The translations under genes were made by a program, and so were the position numbers. The notes beneath the pieces were generated by a model that was given only the letters and a program-made list of their open reading frames with translations, made no database searches and was not told where the DNA came from. From NCBI RefSeq assembly GCF_033115175.1, contig NC_084831.1:43866002-43930001 (forward strand): a DNA stretch of 64,000 bases, in the 5' to 3' direction. This document shows, piece by piece, positions 44,884 through 55,900 of this stretch. The stretch comes from Lepus europaeus. Lineage: Eukaryota; Chordata; Mammalia; Lagomorpha; Leporidae. Within the stretch, counting starts at the first letter, position 1; each line of letters begins with the position of its first letter.

Positions 44884-45470
44884 AAGCAGGGCGATGTACA
44901 GTGGGTTAAGCTGCCACTTGTGAGAATCTTTGGCTGCCCTGCTTTCAGTTCATCTCCTTTTGTCTAGAAAAGTACCAGATAGCCCGGCACTGCGGCTCAC
45001 TAGGCTAATAATCTGCCTGCGGCGCCGGCACCCCGGGTTCTTGTCCCGGTTGCTCCTCTTCCAGGCCAGCTCTCTGCCGTGGCCCAGGAAGGCAGTGGAG
45101 GATGGCCCAAGTGCTTGGGCCCTGCACCCGCATGGGAGACCAGGAGGAAGCGCCTGGCTCCTGGCCTCAGATCCACGCAGTGTGCTGGCCACAACACGCC
45201 GCTTGTGGCGGACATTTGAGGGGTGAACCAACAGAAAAAGGAGGACCTTTCTCTCTGTCACCATCTAACTGCCTGTCCAAAAAAAAAAGTACCAGATAAT
45301 GGCCTAAGTATTTGGGCCCCTGCCATCCATGTGGAAAACCCAGGCTCCTGGCTTAAGCCTGTCCAAGATCTAACAGTTGTGGCCATGGGGGGAGTAAACC
45401 AGAAAATGAAAGATCCCCCCTCCCCACACATGTACACACTCGCTCAGACTCAAATAAACCATATGTGAAT
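44884..45470 (+). mobile_element. Old SINE-like repeat, plus strand, split by a young SINE
   Basis: The head (GGCGATGTACAGTGGGTTAAG) lies at 44889 and the 3' part (ATGGCCTAAGTATTTGGGCC onward) lies at 45299-45470, around the young insertion. Confidence 0.7.
44982..45284 (+). mobile_element. CSINE, young/intermediate, plus strand, nested
   Basis: It has a perfect 14-base TSD, AAAAGTACCAGATA, at 44968-44981 and 45285-45298. Confidence 0.93.
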
Positions 45471-45849
45471 CTAGAAAAGTAACTGTAGCTACTCGTGTTT
45501 TTCATATTTTCATGAGGAACCTTTTAGAACTAGACTTGTGGAAGAAACATTAATTTGAGCATATTTTCAATTTGTTTCCTTCTGTTAAATCTAAGTGAAA
45601 TTAAATTGCCATATTAAACGCAGCATCTGTTTTTACATATGCTTAAGAGAGTTGGTTGGAAAGAGTGAAGTTCATCAAAAATTAACTGCATATTTCTGAT
45701 AGACTTGGTTTTTATACTTTGTATTTTTATAAAATTTTTTATTTAAATAAATAATTTCTAACCAGGCAAAAATGAGTTGTTGGAGTTTAAAGTGTTTTGT
45801 AAGCATGCTAACACATTTTACATCTTGTTAAAACTAGAAATTTTAACCA

Positions 45850-46140
45850 TTTCTCTGGAGAGCAATTTAGCAAATATAGCAGAAACCTTAAAACTTTTAT
45901 CCTTTTGCCCAGTATTCCTATTTGTGGGAATTTAACCTAATAGAATAATTAAATGAATACACCAATAGCTTTATCACATAATCATGTTACATATATTTTG
46001 AGAAAACCTGGGTAAATGTCCATCACAATGGAATTAAGTTATTTGGTATGCATTTAATAATCCAGTTTCTAGATAATTTAAATGGCAAGCAAAATATAAT
46101 CTCCAAGTCATTAATCATTAAACAAAATATTTCAAAACAA
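45850..46140 (+). mobile_element. Old L1M ORF2-tail remnant
   Basis: Phrases such as GGAGAGCAATTTAGCAAATA, CTTTTGCCCAGTATTCCTAT and GGTAAATGTCCATCACAATG follow the order of an L1M 3' ORF2 region. No frame survives. Confidence 0.55.
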
Positions 46141-46167
46141 TACAATCGTAAGATTGCATTCTTGAGG

Positions 46168-46400
46168 CTGGCATTGTGGCACTGGGTAAAACTACCACCT
46201 GCAATGTGAGCATCCCATATCGGTGCCAGTTCAGAGTCCAGCTCCTCCAATTCTGATCCAACTCCGTGCTAATGTGCCAAGGAAAGCAGCAGAAGAAAAC
46301 AGAGACAAGGAGGAAGCTCCTGACTCCTGGCTTTGAATGGGCCCAGCTACAGTCATGGCGGCCATTAGAGGAGTGAACCAGCAGGTGGAAGATCTCTGTC
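46168..46400 (+). mobile_element. CSINE, older, plus strand, tail lost
   Basis: The head GGCTGGCATTGTGGCACTGG and the body to GAAGATCTCTGTC are present, but no A-rich tail. 46400-47300 is unique intergenic sequence. Confidence 0.78.
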
Positions 46401-47464
46401 TTAAAATGTGTTCATTGCCTTAGATTATTTTTCGTACTTTATATAATTTAACTTTGCAACCTTATAAAACTGAACTATTATAAAAGGTTATTCTGGTTTT
46501 GAACTTGAAACAGTTTTGTCAATCATTCAACACTGTCAGCTACTAAAGAGATGGGACATTAAATGCTGAAAATTACTAGACATACACTATCATATAAATG
46601 AAACCTAGGTTACCCATTCATACCTTTTGCAAGTGACACATTGCTTTAGAAAGACAGAATGGGCTGGGGCAGTTGCAGTATTTTTGCCCCTCTTAAACTT
46701 CAAAAGTGGGGAGACTACTATAATGAACACCCCTTTATACCTCATTACCTGCTCTCCCAACAACTATAAGGGGTGAGATATTTGAACCAAACAAAATCTT
46801 GAATGCTGCAAGTTGTATTTTCACACAAAAGCATATGCTTGGTGAGATATGTCATTAACAAAAAAAATGAGCAACTCAAGCACTTACCAGAATTCTAAAG
46901 ATGCTAAAATTGTAATATGAAAAACTACCTGTAAATAAACTTGAACTTAACTCAAGGCTGTAAATGTAACAAAAATACCCTCAACCTCCTAGAATAGATT
47001 TCAAGTTATCTTTCACGTTGGGAAATATGGGCAAGAGCACAGGTAGTCTACTAGCACAGGCAGTCTACTATTTTTAAGTAATGTGTACCTGAGAAATCAA
47101 AATAAAGAGAACACACTATTTTTAATTTTTAGCTACTCATTATGCACATTTCCAAACAGATCTGTAGCATCATAACATCACTTAGCCTAAAATCTGGGAA
47201 ATCTAGGGGCTTAAGAGAACACTACCTCCACTTACTATCTACACAGTCCCCAAACAGCTAAAAAAAAAAACCACACCCAGGACGGCTTCAGTCTGAATTC
47301 CGTTTCAATGAATGACCACATATACAATGGTGGCCCCCTAAAATTATAATGGGGCTGAAAAAATCCTGTTGCATTTTAACATCAAAGTCATTATAATGTA
47401 GCACAATATACTACCTGATGCTGGGATAAACAAACTCACTGAAATGGCAGTCACAAAAGTATGT

Positions 47465-47765
47465 CATATGGGAATGGCATTGTTTCCCAGTGGGTTGACC
47501 TGCCGCCTGACATCCCATATGTGCACTAGTTCGAGTCCCAGCTACTCCACTTCAAATCTACCTCCTCTATCGTGCATGAAAAAGAAGCCAAAGATAGTCC
47601 AAGTACCTGGATCCCTGTACCCACGTGGGAGACCCGATGGAGTTCTAGGCTCCTGGCATCAGCTTGGCCTAGCCTCTGACCATGACAGCAATTTGGGGAG
47701 TGAACCAGCAAATGGAAGATCTATGTCTCCCTCTAACTCTGCTTTTTAAATAAATAAATCATTGT
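47465..47765 (+). mobile_element. CSINE, older, plus strand, in Tigger
   Basis: A diverged copy that ends AAATAAATAAATCATTG. Confidence 0.82.
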
Positions 47766-47835
47766 TTTTAATAAAAGTACATCATGTACAAATTTGTATA
47801 CTATATAATGCCTGACAATAAATGACTATGTTACT

Positions 47836-47837
<2 letters not shown>

Positions 47838-47875
<38 letters not shown>

Positions 47876-47939
47876 TATATGTATGTATATATATATATGT
47901 ATATATATGTATATATATACACACATATATATATGTATG

Positions 47940-47975
<36 letters not shown>

Positions 47976-48006
47976 TATATATATACACACATATATATAT
48001 ATATAT
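47838..48006. repeat. (TA)n / (TATG)n microsatellite, ~170 bp
   Basis: Almost pure alternating purine-pyrimidine sequence, with runs of TA, TATG, TATAC and CACA arranged as partly self-complementary blocks. It starts directly after the Tigger motif ATGTTACTGG. Confidence 0.95.
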
Positions 48007-48030
48007 TTTCCCCCTCTAAAAAATATTTAG

Positions 48031-48650
48031 GGGTAGGTGTTCAGCAGTTAAGACACCCACATTCTGGGCCAGTGCTGTGGTGCAGCAAGTTAAAGCCCCA
48101 GCCTGCAGCACTGGCATCCCACATAGGCACTGGTTCAAGTCCCAGCTGTTCCACTTCAGATTCAGCTCTCTGCTAATGGCCTGGGAAAGCAGTGGAAGAT
48201 GGCCCAAGTGCTTGGGCCCCTGCACCCGTGTGGGAAATCTGGAAGAAGCTCCTGGCTTCAGATCGGCTCAGTTCTGGCCATTGCAGCCATATGGGGAGTG
48301 AACCAGCAAATGGAAGGCCTCTCTGCCTCTGCCTCTCTCTCTCTCTCTCTTTCAAATAAATAAAATAAATCTCTAAAAACAAAAAAAAACAAAAAAAAAA
48401 AAAGACACCGACATTCTAAATCAGAATACCAGAGCTCAGTACCTGGCTCTGGCTACTAACTCCAGCTTCCTGCTACTGCAGATTCTGGGAGGCAGCAGTA
48501 ATGGCAGATTGGTTTTCTGCCATCGAAACAGGAGAACTAGATTGAGTTCCCAGCATCCAGCTTCAGCCCAGCCCAACCTCAGCTGTTAAAGACATTTGGA
48601 GATTAAACCAGTGCATTCTCTCAGTATTTGTAACTCTCAAGTAAATATAT
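48031..48650 (+). mobile_element. Diverged old SINE split by a younger SINE
   Basis: The head GGGGTAGGTGTTCAGCAGTT and the tail CAGCTGTTAAAGACATTTGG surround the copy at 48065-48402. Confidence 0.6.
48065..48402 (+). mobile_element. CSINE, older, plus strand, nested
   Basis: The TSD AGACACCCACATTCT / AGACACCGACATTCT is at 48050-48064 and 48403-48417. Confidence 0.92.
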
Positions 48651-49011
48651 ATCATAAAATGCCAGCAACAGACATATACATCTCTTGACTGCATAAGGAG
48701 TCCATGTCAAATAATTAATTTGTATCATTAAGGTTTGTGTAAATATACCCCATGATGTCTGCACTGTGTGAAACTACCAGATGAGTCATTTCTCAGAACT
48801 TACCCTGATCATACATGATGCATGACTGTACTTCTATAATCACTGATCACAATCATCATTGCAATTAACATCCTAGCAGCTAAGCTTTCCAGATGGCAGA
48901 ATAAAACTCACAATGGATCATTTAGCACATAGTAGGTCCTCATTAAAAGAGAATTATCTTCCCTTCGCTCTAAATGCCAGTATTAATCTCAATTTAAAAA
49001 ACAAAATACTC

Positions 49012-49346
49012 AAGGAATGGGCTCTGTGGCACAGCATGCAAAACCACTGTTTGGGAAACCCACATCCCGTATCAGAGTGCCACTTCCAGTCTAGGCTACT
49101 GCATTTCAATTCAACTCCCTGCCAGTATGTTTGGGAAGCCATGGACGATGACTCAAGTACTGCAGTCTCTGCACCCATGTAGGAAACTCAGATGGGAGTT
49201 TTGGCTCCTGGCTTCTGCTTGGCCCAACCCTGTCTATTATGGCCATTTGGGGTGTGAACCAGCAGATGGAAGTTTCTCTATCTTCTCTCTCCCACTCCAC
49301 CTCTCTGTTGTTCTGCCTTTCAAATACATAAATCTTAAAAAAAAAA
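49012..49346 (+). mobile_element. CSINE, older, plus strand
   Basis: It runs from AAGGAATGGGCTCTGTGGC to CAAATACATAAATCTT plus an A run. Confidence 0.83.
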
Positions 49347-49360
49347 AAAAAAAAAAAGAG

Positions 49361-49678
49361 GCCAGTACTGTGGTGCAGATGGTTAAAGCCTCAGCATGCA
49401 GTGCTCGAATCCCATATGTGTGCAGGTTCGAGACCCGGCTGCTCCACTTCCGATCCAGCTCTCTGCTATGGCCTGGGAAAGCAGTGGAAGATGGCCCAAG
49501 TCCTTGGGCCCCGCACCAGAATGGGAGACCCAGAGAAGCTCCTGGCTTCAGATCACCTCAGCTCTGGCCATTGTGGTCATTTGGGGAGTGAACCAGCGGA
49601 TGAAGACCTCTCTCTCTCTGGCTATACCTCTCTTCTCTGTAACTCTTTCAAATAAATAAATCTTTAAAAAAAAAAAAA
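49361..49678 (+). mobile_element. CSINE, older, plus strand, adjacent to the previous copy
   Basis: It begins at GGCCAGTACTGTGGTGC, right after the A tail of 49012-49346, and ends AAATAAATAAATCTT plus an A run. 49680-50320 beyond it is unique intergenic sequence. Confidence 0.86.
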
Positions 49679-50321
49679 CTCTGAAAAGAATCATTTCCAT
49701 TTAAATTCCAACATGTAGATATGCTACCTTTAGATTCAGTTTATTGCTCTGAGCTTCAGTATCCATTTTCAATGACAAAATGGAGCTTCTCTTCAGGAAG
49801 GTTCAGGCCGGAGTTTAGCAGGAGCTGCTTCTAAAGAGAACAATCATTACATTTATGGCAGAGATTTTACACTGGGTAGTAGTTCAGAGATTCCAAGGGA
49901 GACTAGACCGTAACAAAAAGTTTGGAATTTCTCATTTGTACAAACTGGACTTGTAACAAATTTACCAAATTAAGAATTCCAGATAAAGTGTTTCAACCTT
50001 TACCGGCAGATCATGAAAAATATGGTGGGGATCCACAGGTTGCATCTTGTTACCAGAATAAAAAGTATAAAAAGACATCCACCTTGATAAAAAGATATTT
50101 TTAAAAATGCTTAGAATTGTCAGAGCACATACCCCTCAGGTTCATAAGAATATTCCTTCAGTGAATACAAAACTGAAAACAGTTGTACATCTTATAAGAA
50201 TCAAGCCCCTTAAGCTGCCTCAGGAAAGACAAAATAGAGACAGCACCTGCATCTATCAATTTCATATGGCAACTGTGAAGATCCAACAAAATAAAGGACA
50301 TGAAAATATCCTTGACATGTG

Positions 50322-50575
50322 GGAATGTGGCCTATTGCTTAAGATGCTGGTTAAGATGATCACATCAAACATCAGAGTACCTGGGTTAATACCCAGTTCC
50401 ATCCAGCTGCTGACTCCAACATACTGCTAAGGCAGACCAGGGAAGGCAGTGGTAATCACTCAAGTGTCCCATTTATGTGGGATACCTAAATTGAATTTCC
50501 AGCTCCTAGATTCAGCTCAGTCCATCCCCGGCAACTGCAGGCACCTGGGAACTGAAGCAGTGGATGGAAATCTAG
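50322..50575 (+). mobile_element. Diverged SINE-like repeat, plus strand
   Basis: A C-repeat-like layout with a degraded head (GGGAATGTGGCCTATTGC) and no tail. Confidence 0.5.
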
Positions 50576-50899
50576 TAAGCACATTGCTGCCTAGCCTTTT
50601 AGCTAAGATCAAGTGTAGTAAAAAGCACATTTTTTGTCTCTGTCTGCTACAGACAGGAAAGAAAAAAGAAGGAAGGTTCTTTAAATCTCTAAAAATTTAG
50701 AATACTCTATCTAAAAGAAGTCCATATTATTTTTCTATCATCTAAACTAGATGATTAACCAAATTCATTCTTGTCCAAAAATATTTATTAACTTAAAGTA
50801 GAACTACTTCAAACACACACAAAAGCAACATTTTCTGTTCAAGTATGAATATGTTCCACATACAAATATGTAGAAGAAAAAAATCCTGAATCTTCATGT

Positions 50900-51442
50900 A
50901 ATGTAATTGTAATTTTATTTTATTTTTTTGTTTTTCACCTTTTAAAAAGTTTTTGGCACTACAAGGTTCTGTAAAGAATAGAAGTGACAAATTTAAAACA
51001 CATGAAATTCTTTCCTAATTCTTAAGAACAATATATATAAAGTCTGAAGCAACCAAAGTATGAATACAGCTAATAGAAAATAAAGAATGTAATTTTTTAA
51101 ATTCTCTCTTTATACAATTCATCAAGATTAAACAAAACATAAAATTCCCTTAAAAATAGGGTAATAAAATAGATGAAATTTGTATCACTCAATTTGTGAT
51201 ACTAGTAAAAACTATAGTTCATATTTATATACAAATAATACAGCTTTTAAAAACAGTCAGAATTTAAATAAGCTATCTAAACGTGTTAAAATTTTAAATC
51301 AGGACCTGATTTGTTTTGCTTTCCATTAAATGTCACTTTTTCTGCTGAATGTAACTGACACTGAGGTACGGATACCCTTGAGACAGCAGGATTGGCTGGT
51401 TGCTGTGCATCGGTAGACCAGCTGAAAGAAAATGGACTTGCA
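50900..51442 (-). other. TUT4: TUT4 3' UTR, approximate end
   Basis: It follows the TUT4 stop on the minus strand. Overlapping minus-strand AATAAA signals lie at 50914-50919 and 50919-50924, about 520-530 bases after the stop, and another at about 50784-50789. It is repeat-free and AT-rich. Confidence 0.65.
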
Positions 51443-52884
51443 TTACTCCGAGACGTTTCCTCTTGGTGTGTGGGGACAACGCTCTCTACACCGACGGATG
51501 GCACATCTGTCTGTTGGATATAACACAGACAGGAAACTGAAAAGCATGTGCCTATTTATCTGACAATCCCTTAAAATTAACTTGTAGCTAGTTCTTTTCT
51601 TCTATTTACACAATGTGAGGAGATGAATGAATCATGTCAAAACATTGGGGAGGGGAGCAGGAAAAAGGAGGAGAATGTGAGCATGTAAAAGAAGGGAGAG
51701 GAGACAAGAGATGCAGGGTGGAATAAGAAACCCCTATAGAAGAACTGCAGACCACCCCTGCCTACACAGGCCTAGAGTATGACTTGGTCATAACTTCCCA
51801 CAGTCCTAGCTCTCTGCTGAAGAGAACCCACCCACAAAGTTCCCTCAGAATGTCTAACACAGGCTTGCCTCAGCAGTGAACACACAGGCTGAAATGTATC
51901 AGGCCTGACACTTAGAGCAGGGGCCTCCCTTTACAGTTAGTGCTGCACTCGTCACCACTCCCTGAGTTTCTGCCTTTAATGTCCTGAACTTGTATTTTAA
52001 CTATGAGACTGAGTCCAGTGTTCTAAACTCCTAGGCTAACCAAAAGCTAAAGGCCAGACTTGGAGGTCTTGCCTGTTGGAATAGACACCTCTGAGATAAG
52101 TAGGTTAGATAAAATGTTCCAACTTTCCAGGAATTCTCAGTGTATAAAATTCATTACCCAGGTTAAAACTATTATTGCTACTATAAAAGCACCAGAAACG
52201 CATAAAACATTCTCATGTGATTCAAGACTTACTTTTACTAAGCAAATCTATATCTCTCTTTGCTTCAAAAACTTCTATTAAATCCCTACTACTTACTATA
52301 CCAAGTGCAAATTTCATAATACATATATTAGTGTACTCTCTCTAGCCTTATTAATTTTCCCATGAATCTCCGTCCTCTAGTCCTGATATTTTCTCTTCTT
52401 CCTCATTATTTCAGGCAAAACCCAGTGACTGTATGTTATTTCCTCAGCTAATAACAATATCCTTCCCTTTAATCTCTAAAAATTCACTAGGGAAATTTTA
52501 AAATTTTAAATTTTTCGAATGTAAAAGTCATGTTCAAATTTAAAAATCATGTGTGATGTAATCTCTGGTATCGAAATCCTGCCCCTTCTGCCAGAGCAAC
52601 AGTAAGTGATCATACTAAATTCCTGGAGCCAGTGTTGTGGCACAGCAGGTTAAACCACCAGCTGTGATGCTGACATCCCATATGAGTGCCAGTTTCTATC
52701 CCAGCTGCTCCACTTCTGATCCAGCTCCCTGCCAATACAACTGGGAAAGCAACAGAAGATGGTCCAATGTTTGGGCCCTGCCACACACACGGGTAACCCA
52801 GATGAAGCTCCTGGCTCCTGGCTTTGATCTGGCCCAGCCCTAGCTGTTGCAGCCACCTGGGGAGTCAATCAGTGGATGGAAGAT

Positions 52885-52921
<37 letters not shown>

Positions 52922-55900
52922 TCTCTCTCCCTCTCCCCCCTCCCCGTCTTTCTCTCTCTCCCCCCTCCCTCTCTAAATCAATCTTCAAAAATTAAAATTA
53001 AAAAAAAATCCTACTCTCACCTATTTAACACATTTGGTTCTCATAATAACATGCAAAGAAAGCAGAGGGATTTTATTTTCCTCTAGCTTGAGCAGTAAGC
53101 ACCTAAATGTAGCCTGATATACAATATGCACTCTCAATAAATCTTTACTGAATGCAAAAATTTTCATTCCCAGATCTTGGCCTTGTCTGAGGCTCTCTGT
53201 CCTGGAATAAACCCACCCAATCTATTATCCAATTTGTAATAAGTGGTACCTTGAGAATAGAAGGGTTTGTTGGGCTGAAATCTGGCATTTCCCTGATGCA
53301 TGAAGTTTTGATGCAAACCATAAGGCCACGAAGCTGGGACAAGGGGAAAATGGGGACGTGGTGCATGTTCCCAAGGAATTGGAGGATTCAGTCCTCGAAA
53401 GCCTGGCTCTGCATTTCAACAACAACAACAACAACAAAAAAAAAAAAACAAATTTTAAAACATTAGCTTGTTGATTCAAACATTCCTTCATTCTACAAAA
53501 ATATATTGAGTATGTACCAAAAAAAATTTCTTAAAGTTAGTAAACACTTCTATTTGGTCAAATTATTCACAAGACAGGCAATATAAAAAGATAAATACAA
53601 CAATATTTAATAATCCCATAACAGATAGGAAATACAATATTTAAATACAACAATATTTAATAATTCCCATAACACATAACACCTCTTCTGAAGAGGGGTG
53701 TTATACCAGTTTCTGAACTTAGAGAATATCCTAAGATTAGCTAAGCTGAGTTTTGAAGAACAAGAAACCAGTCAAGCAAAAGGAGCAAGGAGGGCATTTT
53801 CAAGTAGAAAGAACAGCATTTACAAAAGCCTGAAGGCCAGTGCCGCGGCTCAATAGGTTAATCCTCCGCCTGTGGCGGCGGCACACTGGGTTCTAGTCCC
53901 GGTCGGGGCACCAGATTCTGTCCTGGTTGCCCCTCTTCCAGGCCAGCTCTCTGCTGTGGCCAGGGAGTGCAGTGGAGGATGGCCCAAGTGCTTGGGCCCT
54001 GCACCCCATGGGAGACCAGGATAAGCACCTGGCTCCTGCCTTCGGATCAGCATGGTGCGCCGGCCGCAGCGCGCAAGCCGCGGCAGCCATTGGAGGGTGA
54101 ACCAACGGCAAAAGGAAGACTTTCTCTCTCTCTCTCTCTCTCTGTCCACTTTGCCTGTCAAAAAAAAAAAAAAAAAAAAAAAAGCCTGAAAGCAGGAAAG
54201 TACAGCAAATTTGGGAGCTATAAAGCAATCAGCAATACAGACAGGGCAAAGGAGGAGGTACTAAGTAAAAGGGCTGGACAAGAAAGTGGAGATATAAATG
54301 TCAAAGAATCTTAGTTTATTTTTTTTTTTTTTAAGATTTTTATTTAATTTATTTGAGAGGTAGAGTTACAGAGAGGCTGAGGCAGAGAGAGACAGAGTAT
54401 TCCATCATCTGGTTCATTCCCCAAATGGTCACAACAGCCGGAGCTAGGCTGATCCGAAGCCAGGAGCTTCTTCCAGGTCTCCTGCATGGGTGCAGGAGCC
54501 CAAGCACTTGGGCCATCTTCTACTGCTTCCCCAGGCCATAGCAGAGAGCTGGATCAGAAATGAAGCAGCCAAGACTAGAGCTGGTGCCCCAGGCAGAGGA
54601 TTAACCTACTGCGCCACTGCACCCTGCCCCTTGTCTTTCTTCTAAAGACAAGGACAATCATAACAGAAATCAACTATTATCTTGGATGAGCGGAGATCCT
54701 ATTAGAAGTCTGAGGCACTGCGGTACAATTGTTGAGAAATTGGGCTTCGGTCTTAAACAGGTCTGAATTCAAATGTCAGTTACAAAAATTACAAAAGTCC
54801 CATTGTAAATCTCAAGTTGTTATGAGTATTACATGAGATAACAAAAACAAAGTGGCTTGTACAAGTTCTGCACATAGGTAGGAACTCAAAAAAATGAGTC
54901 ATGTTCTTTCTGTGGCTAACTACACCCAAAAATCTTCTTAGTTTCTATAAAGATGTATCTTTAAGTACATTTTTTTAAGTGCATTACCCAGTGAATCTTC
55001 TGGGACATTCTGGTGTTTTGTCATTCAGGGTCAAAATGTGTTGCTACAGAATACCCAAAACACATGGCATTTATTAGGGAAACTTTTGATCAACATAAAG
55101 AATTCAAATTAGAAGTTAAGGGATGGGGAAGAGTAGTTAGCTACTTTCTTACAAGCTCAGTCTCATCAGAAGATAAAGAAAATGAAGTAGATACTCTAAA
55201 CTCTTAAAGCCATATTTTACAACTTAGAGCTGAAGCTGAAGAGCTCATATAAAATAAACGAGATGGTATATAGATTTACTCTATCATCAATTGAGAAATT
55301 ATGTTTAACAACAAGGTATTGTAACCACTTTTCCAATCAAGTATTTTTCATAATATATTATTATCTCATTAAAGATAATTCCAAAAATGGGGGGGGCCTC
55401 ATAATCTCCTACTCTAATATAACCAAAATTATCATTTTTAAAAAAAGATTTATTTATTTGAAAGTCAGAGTTAGAGAGAGAGAGAGAGAGAATCTTCCAT
55501 TTGCTAGTTCATGCCCCACATGGCCACAACGACCAGGGCTGGGACAGGCCAAAGCCAGGAGCTTCTTCTGGGCTCCCATGTGGGAGGCAGGGGCCCAAAC
55601 ACTTGGGCCATTCTCTGCTGCTTTCCCAGGGGCAGGGAGCTGGATAGGAAGTGGAGCAGCCAGGTCACGAACTGGAACCCAAATGGGATGCCAGCACTGC
55701 AGATGGCAGTTTAACCTGCTGCACTACAACACCAACCCCATGATTATCATTTTAATGTATTCCCACGCAGTTATTCCATTTTGATGCACTAGTAAATTTA
55801 GCTACAATATTAACTATGAGTTATATATTCAGAAAACAGATAATATCTGTTGTATAACAGCTTATGATGTAATAACGTATAACGTCAAAAATATATCTTC

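Larger units (their letters stand above)
47305..48835 (+). mobile_element. Tigger-type DNA transposon, interrupted by SINEs and a TA satellite
   Basis: The left part (ACCACATATACAATGGTGGC, AATTATAATGGGGCTGAAAA), the middle (ACAATAAATGACTATGTTACTGG at about 47816) and the right part (GTTTGTGTAAATATACCCCA ... CATTTCTCAGAACTTACC ... ATGCATGACTGT at about 48735-48832) are in the order of an internally deleted Tigger1. It contains no transposase frame. Confidence 0.75.

Noticed and set aside
47782-48176. Tyr/Ile-repeat open frames on both strands
   Set aside because: They are translations of the TA/CA microsatellite.
49922-50430. Small open frames in unique sequence between PRPF38A and TUT4
   Set aside because: They have no recognisable domain, no splice context and no codon bias. 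Part lies in a diverged SINE. I could not support a gene.
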